A stretch of DNA of 5,338 nucleotides from Pseudomonadota bacterium (lineage in GTDB: Bacteria > Pseudomonadota > Gammaproteobacteria > Xanthomonadales > Xanthomonadaceae): positions 1-5,338 of the forward strand of contig JAEXNZ010000058.1 of NCBI GenBank assembly GCA_023439425.1, given 5' to 3'. Below, in pieces: positions 1 through 5,338 of the stretch. A model generated the notes under the pieces. That model saw only the letters and a list, made by a program, of their open reading frames with translations. It searched no databases and was not told where the DNA came from. A program made the position numbers and the translations under genes. Each line of letters opens with the position of its first letter. Position 1 is the first letter of the stretch.

Positions 1-929
1 CGGCGCGCATCGCCACCGCCGGTGACTACGAACAGCGCCTCGCCAAGCTCAACCTGCCCGACCGTCAGGTGCCGATCCGCGTCGGCTTCGCCGAAGCCGA
101 CCTGGCCAACCCGTCGCTGGTGCACCAGCTGCGTGTGCCCGGTCGTGACGGCCCGGTGCCGCTGGCCGCGGTAGCCGACATCCAGCCGGGCAGTGGCCCG
201 TCGCAGATCTCGCGCTACCAGCGCCAGCGCAACGTGACCCTGACCGCTGAACTCAACGGACGCCCACTGGGTGAAGTGATGACCGAGGTTCAGGCGCTAC
301 CGACGGTGAAGAAGTTGCCGCCGGGCGTGACCTTCCTCAACACTGGTGACGCTGAAGTATTCGTGGAGCTGTTCATCGGCTTCCTGCTGGCGATGGCGGC
401 AGGCTTGATCTGCATCTACATGGTGCTGTTGCTGCTTTTCAATCACGCCTTGATGCCGGTCACCATTCTGGCCGCGGTGCCGCTGTGCGCCGGCGGTGCC
501 TTCGGTGCGCTGCTGATCACCCAGAACATGCTTTCGCTGCCGGCGCTGATCGGCCTGCTGATGCTGATCGGCATCGCCACCAAGAACTCCATTCTGCTGG
601 TGGACTACGCGGTGATGGCCGAGGACGAGCAGGGCATGAGCCAGCACGACGCGCTGATCGATGCCTGCCGCAAGCGCGCACAGCCAATCATCATGACCAC
701 GCTGGCGATGGGCGCGGGCATGATGCCGATCGCGCTGGGCTTTGCTGGTGATTCCAGCTTCCGTGCGCCGATGGCCATTGCGGTGATCGGCGGTCTGATC
801 ACCTCCACGCTGCTCAGCCTGATCGTGATCCCGGCGGCCTTCACCGTGGTGGATGACGTCGGCGAGTGGCTGTCGCGGAAGTTCCGCCACCGCTCCTCGC
901 ATCATTCGCATGAAGCAGGCGGTCATTGA
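1..929 (+). CDS. RND-family efflux permease, C-terminal part (5' end outside window)
   Basis: Inner-membrane proton-driven pump subunit of a tripartite efflux system, most like the HAE1 (AcrB/MexB) drug-efflux branch. The reading frame is open from base 3, so the gene starts left of the window; 308 residues are visible, against roughly 1,000-1,050 for the family. The visible part starts in the last periplasmic porter/docking region, with the family-typical stretch VPLAAVADIQPGSGPSQISR. Five hydrophobic segments follow, matching TM8 to TM12, at about visible residues 122-146, 151-173, 179-201, 228-246 and 258-284. The conserved TM10 motif GIATKNSILLVDYA lies at bases 570-611, followed by RAQPIIMTTLAMGAG. 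The protein ends in a histidine-rich tail (HRSSHHSHEAGGH). Substrate cannot be assigned: the TM4 proton-relay residues and the first porter half are missing, and so are the membrane-fusion and outer-membrane partners. A GTG at 69 is in frame but internal to conserved sequence and is not a start. Confidence 0.93.
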   Translation, partial: ARIATAGDYEQRLAKLNLPDRQVPIRVGFAEADLANPSLVHQLRVPGRDGPVPLAAVADIQPGSGPSQISRYQRQRNVTLTAELNGRPLGEVMTEVQALPTVKKLPPGVTFLNTGDAEVFVELFIGFLLAMAAGLICIYMVLLLLFNHALMPVTILAAVPLCAGGAFGALLITQNMLSLPALIGLLMLIGIATKNSILLVDYAVMAEDEQGMSQHDALIDACRKRAQPIIMTTLAMGAGMMPIALGFAGDSSFRAPMAIAVIGGLITSTLLSLIVIPAAFTVVDDVGEWLSRKFRHRSSHHSHEAGGH

Positions 930-937
930 CCGCCTGC
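915..937. terminator. Perfect inverted repeat between convergent genes, probable bidirectional terminator
   Basis: Arms gcaggcggtca (915-925) and tgaccgcctgc (927-937) are exact reverse complements around base 926. As RNA this gives a 10-bp GC-rich stem with a three-base loop. The permease stop codon (927-929) sits at the loop and inner stem. The receptor stop codon on the minus strand begins only 11 bases beyond the repeat, so both converging transcripts could fold it. On the plus strand it is followed by ctcttcgccctt, only weakly T-rich. There is no clear T-run on the minus side. Termination is therefore likely from position and stem strength, but the U-tract is poor. Confidence 0.6.
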
Positions 938-947
938 CTCTTCGCCC

Positions 948-3332
948 TTACATCGCCACCTTCACCTGCACCACCGCACTACGCGGCGTGCCGGCATACA
1001 GGTTGTTCGACGCCTGCACGCCCTCGATATAGAAGCGATCGGTCAGGTTGCGCAGCCGCAATGACACATCCACACGCGGCGTCAGCGCATAGCCGATGCG
1101 TGCATCAAACGTGGTGTAGCCGTCGATGCGGAAGCTGTTGTCCAGGTCCACTTCGCGCTCGCCTACACGGGTGACGCCAGCACCGACGGTCAGGCCATCC
1201 AGCACACCGCCGAAGTCGCGCTGTACCCACAACCTGCCGCTGTAACGCGGCACACCCACCAGTTGATTGCCCACCGCGTACGTGTTGTCGCGGGTGATCT
1301 CGGCATCCAGCAGCGACACATTCGCAATCACCTGCCAGCCCTCGGCAGGACGCCCGCTCACGTCCACTTCCCAGCCGCGCACGCGCTGCTCACCGGTCAG
1401 AATGCTGAAGTCCGGTTCAAACGGATCCTCGGTGGCCACGTCCTGCTTGGTGATCTGGAACACCGCACTGGTCAGCGTGAGGCGCTCGTCCAGCAGGTCC
1501 AGGCGGGTGCCCAGCTCGAACTGTTCGCCCCGCTCAGGGGACAGTGCCGCACCATCGCGGGTCTGCCCCGACTGCGGCTGGAAGCTCTCGGTGTAGCTGG
1601 CGTACAGCGCCGCCCAGTCATTGGGCTGGTAGACCAGGCCCGCACGACGGGTCACCGCGCTGTCTTTCACCCGCGTGCGTTCCTCGTTGAAGAAGTCGTC
1701 CTGGTCCGAGCGTACGCGGTCGTGGCGGAGGCTGAACAGCGCTTTCCAGTGTGGACTCAGCGTCACCTGGTCCTGCAGGTAGACGCTGTTCATCTCCACG
1801 TCGTACGCGTAGTCGGCGTTCGGTCGGGTGACCGGGCGCGTTGCCACGCCGTACTGTGGTGCCCACATGTCCAGCGAGCCGATGTTGGCACGCGCGGAGG
1901 CGAAATCCATCTGTGCACGGGTGTGCTCCACCCCGGCCAGCACGCGGTGCCGCATGCCGGCCAGCGTGGTGTCGAAGATTGCATCCACACGCACATTGGC
2001 GTCATTGGAGGCTTCGGTACGGTCGGTGATGCGTCGACGCACGGTACGCCCATCGTCCTCCACGCCCTGCAGATCGACGGCACCGTGGTCCTGCACGTGC
2101 GCGTCGGAATAGCGGCCGGACACGCGCAGGTTGAACGCCGGGCTGAAGGCGCGTTGCGCCACCAGGCTGGCCACCGTCTTGCGTGCGCCGGTCACCGACC
2201 ACGTTTCGCCGAGGTAGCGACGTGCGTCGTGCACATAGACACCATCATCAGTGGCGATCAAGCCACGGTCGAAGGGCTGCGACTGGTCCACATGGTCCAC
2301 TGCGAGATCGATCCGCGTGTCCGCATCCGGGTCCCAGCGCAGCGCGGCCGCGCCATAGCTGCGGCGGCTGCTGGCGGCGTGGTCGCGGAAGCCGTCCTCC
2401 TCCTGCCACGCGGCCGTGGCGCGAGCGGACAGGGTGCCACTGGCATTGAGCGGCCCGGTCACCGAGCCTTCCGCACGCTGGAACCCGAAGCTGCCCGCCT
2501 GCAGCGCCGCATCGGCGGCGAACTCCGGGCGCGGGGCGCGGGTGACGATATTGATCACGCCGCCCGGGTCGCCGAGCCCGAACATCACCGAGGCCGGGCC
2601 CTTCAGCACTTCCACCTGCTCCACGTTGGCCAGGTCGACAAAGGCTTCGGGGCGGTCCATCGCCGAGGTCAGCGCGAAGCCGTTGATGGCATAGCGCGGG
2701 GTCACAAAGCCGCGGATCTGGTAGGTCTCGCCGCGATTGCCGCCGGTGCCGTTGATCTGCACCGAGGACACGTTCTGCAGCACGTCGGTCAGCCGTACCA
2801 GCTGCTGGTCCTCGATCACCTCGCGGCTGACGATCTGCATCGACTGCGGCACGTCGCGCAGCGCGCTGCCGGTACGGGTGGCGGTACCGCTGTGGGTCAC
2901 GCGGTAGCGGCCATCAGCGCGCCAGGCGTGCACCTGGACATCGTCCAGATCGGTGGTCTGCTGCGCGTTGCCCGCGGCAGGCACGCGCGCGGGGGCCGCA
3001 GCAGGCGCGGCTTCGATCCGCAGGCCGTTGGCATGCGCGGTGGCGCGCAGCCCGGTGCCGGCCAGCAACTGCTGCAGTGCCTGCGTCGGGGGCAGCGTGC
3101 CGTGCACCGGCTGCGAGCGCTGCCCGGCGAGCAGCGCCGATGGTGCGGCCAGCTGCTGGCCCGACTGGCGGCCGAACAGCAGCAGCGCGCTGGACAGCGG
3201 CTGCGCCGGAATGTCGAACGAGACCACAGCGGCAGGGGCCGGCGCGCTGGATTGTGCGTGCGCCAAGGGCGCAGCCAGCGGCAGTGCCGCCAGCAAGGCG
3301 GTGCACAGTGCACCGCGAAGGGGAAGGGTCAT
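948..3332 (-). CDS. TonB-dependent siderophore receptor with N-terminal STN signalling domain
   Basis: Outer-membrane receptor that imports a ferric siderophore using TonB/ExbBD energy and reports its occupancy to a FecR-type regulator. From the ATG at 3332 it has 794 residues, normal for the FpvA/FhuE-like siderophore group. A signal peptide covers residues 1-26 (ends AHA|Q). The STN domain is at about 38-108 (starts SFDIPAQPLSSALLLFGRQSG). A TonB-box-like DLDDVQVHAW lies at 128-137. The plug is at about 155-265, with DVPQSMQIVSREVIEDQQ, YQIRGF, VEVLKGPASVMFG and DPGGVINIVTR. The beta-barrel fills the rest, ending with LRLRNLTDRFYIEG and NNLYAGTPRSAVVQVKVAM. The frame stays open upstream to a TTG at 3389. 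I prefer the ATG because a normal signal peptide starts there, though neither start has a good ribosome site. The gene follows the sigma-FecR fusion on the same strand with a 71-base gap, so the two are probably co-transcribed and functionally paired. The ligand is unknown; family resemblance suggests a hydroxamate or mixed-type siderophore, as inference only. Confidence 0.95.
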   Translation of the reverse strand: MTLPLRGALCTALLAALPLAAPLAHAQSSAPAPAAVVSFDIPAQPLSSALLLFGRQSGQQLAAPSALLAGQRSQPVHGTLPPTQALQQLLAGTGLRATAHANGLRIEAAPAAAPARVPAAGNAQQTTDLDDVQVHAWRADGRYRVTHSGTATRTGSALRDVPQSMQIVSREVIEDQQLVRLTDVLQNVSSVQINGTGGNRGETYQIRGFVTPRYAINGFALTSAMDRPEAFVDLANVEQVEVLKGPASVMFGLGDPGGVINIVTRAPRPEFAADAALQAGSFGFQRAEGSVTGPLNASGTLSARATAAWQEEDGFRDHAASSRRSYGAAALRWDPDADTRIDLAVDHVDQSQPFDRGLIATDDGVYVHDARRYLGETWSVTGARKTVASLVAQRAFSPAFNLRVSGRYSDAHVQDHGAVDLQGVEDDGRTVRRRITDRTEASNDANVRVDAIFDTTLAGMRHRVLAGVEHTRAQMDFASARANIGSLDMWAPQYGVATRPVTRPNADYAYDVEMNSVYLQDQVTLSPHWKALFSLRHDRVRSDQDDFFNEERTRVKDSAVTRRAGLVYQPNDWAALYASYTESFQPQSGQTRDGAALSPERGEQFELGTRLDLLDERLTLTSAVFQITKQDVATEDPFEPDFSILTGEQRVRGWEVDVSGRPAEGWQVIANVSLLDAEITRDNTYAVGNQLVGVPRYSGRLWVQRDFGGVLDGLTVGAGVTRVGEREVDLDNSFRIDGYTTFDARIGYALTPRVDVSLRLRNLTDRFYIEGVQASNNLYAGTPRSAVVQVKVAM

Positions 3333-3403
3333 GCGATCAACCAGTGAGGGGGTACCCGGACAAGACGAACGAGCGCGGCAGATGTTCAAACCGGCGGCGT
3401 CAC
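3333..3403 (-). other. Short intergenic leader of the receptor gene
   Basis: These 71 bases separate the fusion gene's stop from the preferred receptor start. Read on the minus strand, there is no convincing Shine-Dalgarno sequence before the ATG at 3332 and no strong hairpin. There is a possible promoter-like pair, ttgaac (3389-3384) and cgtctt (3367-3362), 16 bases apart. This vaguely recalls iron-starvation ECF promoters but is too weak to call. An in-frame TTG at 3389 would extend the receptor by 19 residues (MNICRARSS...) that do not look like a signal peptide. Confidence 0.4.
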
Positions 3404-4612
3404 TCAGTCCTCCACCAGCACCAGCCAGGGTCCCAGGGTGCGTACCTGGCCACCAAAAGGCTGCACCGCCGTCTGCAGGGCCGCCTCCGGGTCACGCAGG
3501 TCGAACACGCCGGTGACCCGCTGCCGGGCCAGCGCCTCCGAGCGCAGCACGATGCGCCCGTGCTGGTACGGCTGCAGCGCGGCGACCATCTCGCTCAACG
3601 GCGCGTCTTCCAGCACCAGCTGGTCGTAGCGCCAGGCTCCAATCGCCGCCGTGGCGATTGGCTCGGCCCGCAACGGGTCATCGGCGGTTACCCGCACCCG
3701 TTGACCGGGCTGCAGGCGCAGCTGCTCGTGGCCGCGCTGTACCTGCACCGCACCGTGTTCCAGTGCGACTTCGACCGCGCCATCGCGCTGTTCCACGCTG
3801 AAGCCGGTGCCGAGCACGCGGATGTCGACGCCGTCGGCCTGCACGTGGAACGGATGCTGACGGTCCGGGGCGATGTCGAAGTACGCACGGCCTTCCAGCA
3901 ACCGGGCCTGACGCGGCAGCTGGCGCGCGGGTGCGGAAAGCATACTGCCGGCATCCAGGCTGATGGTGCTGCCGTCGTCCAGCACAATCTGCTGGCGTTG
4001 CGCGGTACCGGTGCGCACGTCGCCGCGCCACTGCGACAGCAGGCTGGGACCCGCCAGTGCCAGCGCCACCACGGCCAGACAGGCGGAGATACCGGTGACC
4101 AGCCGGCCCCGGCGCAACCGGGCGGCGGTCGGCGCGATGGCCGCCTGCAGTTGCTGCTGCGCGGCCTGCACCAAGGCATGCGCCTTGCCCTGGGAAACCC
4201 CCAGTTGACGGGCGATGCTGCGATAGCCAGCGTCTTCCATCCGGTGCAGTTCGAAGGCGCGGCGCTGATCGGCGGGCAGCGCGTCGAGAGCGGCCTGCAG
4301 GCGCTGCAGCTCATCACGCGCGCTGGCGTGCTGTTCTGGATCCGGCAGCGACGAGACCGCGGAATCGACCGCCGCCTGCGCCTCGGGTCCCTGTGCTTCC
4401 CAGCGCGAGCGGCGCAGGCGGTCCAAGGCCAGGTTGCGCACGATGCGGAACAGGTAGCCCCCTGGCTGCCTCACTGCAGTGGCGGGCTGGTCGAAGCGCA
4501 GCCACGCGTCCTGCACCACATCCTCGGCATGCGCACGGCCGACGATCCGGCTGGCATCGTCGAGCAGGGCGGCGCGATGGCGCAGGTAGGCGGCGAGCCG
4601 GTCTTCGGACAT
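3404..4612 (-). CDS. Fused FecI-like ECF sigma factor and FecR-like transmembrane regulator
   Basis: One continuous 402-residue frame carries what are normally two proteins of a cell-surface signalling system. Residues about 5-70 are sigma region 2 (AEDVVQDAWLRF, then GGYLFRIVRNLALDRLRR, which should bind core polymerase and the -10 element). Residues about 104-155 are sigma region 4, with LPADQRRAFELHRMEDAGYR and a helix-turn-helix SIARQLGVSQGKAHALVQAA for -35 recognition. A basic patch (RLRRGR, 165-170) precedes one membrane helix at about 171-192. The FecR periplasmic domain follows (QQIVLDDGSTISLDAGS, LLEGRAYFDIA, HPFHVQADG, RVLGTGFSVEQ), then a C-terminal STN-like segment from about 330 (LEDAPLSEMVAAL). 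The cytoplasmic anti-sigma domain that opens ordinary FecR is absent; the length fits, about 170 plus 320 minus 80. The ATG at 4612 is the only credible start: upstream codons reach a stop at 4651 without another usual start. GGAG directly abuts it, too close for a good ribosome site. IutY of Pseudomonas putida is the nearest characterised design I recall. The cognate receptor lies downstream. Confidence 0.93.
   Translation of the reverse strand: MSEDRLAAYLRHRAALLDDASRIVGRAHAEDVVQDAWLRFDQPATAVRQPGGYLFRIVRNLALDRLRRSRWEAQGPEAQAAVDSAVSSLPDPEQHASARDELQRLQAALDALPADQRRAFELHRMEDAGYRSIARQLGVSQGKAHALVQAAQQQLQAAIAPTAARLRRGRLVTGISACLAVVALALAGPSLLSQWRGDVRTGTAQRQQIVLDDGSTISLDAGSMLSAPARQLPRQARLLEGRAYFDIAPDRQHPFHVQADGVDIRVLGTGFSVEQRDGAVEVALEHGAVQVQRGHEQLRLQPGQRVRVTADDPLRAEPIATAAIGAWRYDQLVLEDAPLSEMVAALQPYQHGRIVLRSEALARQRVTGVFDLRDPEAALQTAVQPFGGQVRTLGPWLVLVED
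3806..3811 (-). other. Gly-Thr codons of a possible FecR self-cleavage site
   Basis: These two codons encode Gly268-Thr269 in the motif RVLGTGFSVEQ of the fusion's periplasmic FecR region. Several FecR-type regulators (for example Pseudomonas FoxR) are known to break themselves at a conserved Gly-Thr bond by an N-O acyl shift, leaving two interacting pieces before any signal arrives. The motif and its place within the FecR domain match. Cleavage in this protein is an inference from family knowledge. Confidence 0.5.
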
Positions 4613-4640
4613 CTCCGGGGAAAAGGAAGTGCGTGGGGTA

Positions 4641-4659
4641 ATTGAGAATCATACGCATC
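4641..4659. promoter_or_regulatory. Candidate Fur box
   Basis: The 19-mer attgagaatcatacgcatc is an imperfect dyad centred on 4650. Against the palindromic Fur-type pattern AATGAGAAT-N-ATTCTCATT it matches 8 of 9 bases on the left half and 6 of 9 on the right. It lies 28 bases upstream of the sigma-FecR start and 96 bases upstream of the divergent receptor start, and it covers the -10-like element of the minus-strand promoter. That placement fits iron-dependent repression by Fur, as expected for FecI/FecR-type loci. Called by eye, without a scoring matrix. Confidence 0.6.
4648..4653 (-). promoter_or_regulatory. -10-like element for the sigma-FecR/receptor operon
   Basis: On the minus strand this reads TATGAT, five of six matches to the sigma70 -10 consensus. 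Transcription would start near 4641, leaving a leader of roughly 28 bases before the ATG. I see no good -35 hexamer at 16-18 bases upstream (candidates read atgcaa or gatgca), so the promoter may be weak or need help. The element sits in the middle of the candidate Fur box. Confidence 0.4.
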
Positions 4660-4755
4660 CACGCCGCAATTGCATCCCCTGTTCGGGCGATGTCATGCGC
4701 AGGTCACTCGCGCTCCAGATACTCCGGCGCGTCTTCCATCCCCCACTGAGACCCC

Positions 4756-5338
4756 ATGCGCATTGCCGGACGTGTTCCCCGCATCACCCTGCTGGCCCTG
4801 ACCCTCACCGCCGCTCTGGACGTACTGGCGGCCGAAAATGCCCCCGCTGACGATGCGCGCACGCTGGACCAGGTGCAGGTGATCGGCCAGGCCACCAGCT
4901 ACGCCAAGACCAGCGTCAGCCAGGAAACCCTGCAGCGCCAGCAGATCATCGGCAGCGTCAATGGCGCGCTCAATGAACTGCCCGGCGTGGTGGTCAGCGA
5001 AGCCGACGCCACCGGCTCCTCGGTATGGGGCACGCAGATCAGCATGCGCGGCTTCGTCACCAACCGTGACACCCAGCAGATCGGCACCACCATCGACGGT
5101 CTGCCCAATGGCGGTTCAGGCTACGGCGGCGGCTCGCTGGCCAACCGCTACATCGACACCCTGGACCTGGAAACCATCGAGGTCAGCCAGGGCACCGCCG
5201 ACATCTCCTCGCGCTCCAACGAAGCGCTGGGCGGCACCCTGAACTTCCTCACCAGCGACCCGCTCAACGAGCAGCGCCTGCGCATGGTGGTCGGTGCTGG
5301 CGACAACGACATGCGCAAGTACTACGTGCGCTACGACA
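4756..5338 (+). CDS. TonB-dependent receptor, N-terminal part (3' end outside window), no STN domain
   Basis: The frame opens at the ATG at 4756, the first possible start after an in-frame stop at 4747, and runs uninterrupted off the right edge; 194 complete residues are visible. Residues 1-26 look like a signal peptide (MRIAGRVPRITLLALTLTAA..., probable cut after LAA). A TonB box, TLDQVQVIG, follows at 36-44 directly, leaving no room for an STN signalling domain. The plug occupies about 47-168: SVNGALNELPGVVVSEADA, QISMRGFVTNRDTQQIGTTI, DGLPNGGSGYGGGS, LETIEVSQGTADISS and ALGGTLNFLTSDP. The first barrel strand starts near 174 (LRMVVGAGDND). A short GAG five bases before the ATG is the only ribosome-site candidate. 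It is an outer-membrane importer; the plug resembles receptors of iron complexes, but the ligand cannot be named. It is transcribed away from the sigma-FecR gene across a 143-base shared upstream region, which suggests joint iron control. Confidence 0.93.
   Translation, partial: MRIAGRVPRITLLALTLTAALDVLAAENAPADDARTLDQVQVIGQATSYAKTSVSQETLQRQQIIGSVNGALNELPGVVVSEADATGSSVWGTQISMRGFVTNRDTQQIGTTIDGLPNGGSGYGGGSLANRYIDTLDLETIEVSQGTADISSRSNEALGGTLNFLTSDPLNEQRLRMVVGAGDNDMRKYYVRYD

Noticed and set aside
297..926. Minus-strand frame of 209 codons opposite the permease
   Set aside because: Very rich in His, Gln and Arg, with no motif, and fully overlapped by conserved transmembrane coding sequence on the plus strand.
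1263..3347. Long plus-strand open frame (694 codons) opposite the receptor gene
   Set aside because: It is rich in His, Gln, Arg and Ala with no recognisable domain, and mirrors a clearly functional receptor on the other strand. Such antisense frames are common in high-GC genes.
3350..3357. Palindrome GGGTACCC in the leader of the receptor gene
   Set aside because: Eight bases only and no loop for a hairpin; likely by chance in GC-rich sequence.
3077..4645. Long plus-strand open frame (522 codons) opposite the sigma-FecR gene
   Set aside because: Low-complexity composition without domains; it spans two real minus-strand genes and their gap, as expected of a high-GC shadow frame.
4666..4673. 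Palindrome GCAATTGC in the divergent intergenic region
   Set aside because: Short and isolated; no second copy or longer dyad, so no operator can be supported.
4613..4755. Search for a plus-strand promoter before the second receptor
   Set aside because: GATACT (4716-4721 region) is a mediocre -10 with no matching -35 at the right spacing, so no promoter was annotated.
4961..5242. Plus-strand frame of 93 codons inside the second receptor
   Set aside because: It lies in another frame of the receptor plug region and has the Arg/Pro/Ser/Ala-rich look of an off-frame translation. The receptor frame is clearly the coding one.

Overview
The window looks like chromosomal DNA of a high-GC gammaproteobacterium, most likely a xanthomonad such as Stenotrophomonas or Xanthomonas. 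This rests on base composition, GC-rich third codon positions and the style of the transporter and receptor proteins. No 16S or other taxonomic marker is present, so the genus is an inference. All coding segments share the same high-GC character, and I see no insertion sequence, tRNA, rRNA or CRISPR array.

Layout: (1) Bases 1-929, plus strand, hold the C-terminal third of an RND-type efflux permease, cut by the left edge. (2) A perfect GC-rich inverted repeat at 915-937 contains its stop codon and separates it from the convergent next gene; it probably acts as a terminator. (3) Bases 948-3332, minus strand, encode a complete TonB-dependent siderophore receptor with an N-terminal signalling (STN) domain. 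(4) Bases 3404-4612, minus strand, lie immediately upstream of the receptor gene and encode one 402-residue protein. It joins a FecI-like ECF sigma factor, a single membrane segment and a FecR-like periplasmic region, in place of the usual separate sigma and anti-sigma genes. (5) Bases 4613-4755 are a divergent intergenic region with a good candidate Fur box overlapping a -10-like element for the minus-strand operon. (6) From 4756 to the right edge, plus strand, lies the start of a second TonB-dependent receptor without an STN domain.

How the parts fit: segments 3-5 form a cell-surface signalling locus for iron uptake. When iron is scarce, Fur would release the promoter and the sigma-FecR fusion and receptor would be made. 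A ferric siderophore on the receptor would be signalled through its STN domain to the periplasmic FecR part of the fusion. The sigma domain, tethered to the inner membrane, would then have to be freed by proteolysis before it could direct RNA polymerase to the receptor promoter. The fusion is the main point of interest: it lacks the cytoplasmic anti-sigma domain of ordinary FecR, so the tether itself may be the inhibitor. I recall one characterised protein of this general design, IutY of Pseudomonas putida, so the architecture is rare rather than wholly unknown. The divergent receptor may be a second iron-regulated transporter of the same locus. No siderophore biosynthesis gene is visible, so the ligand may be taken from other organisms.
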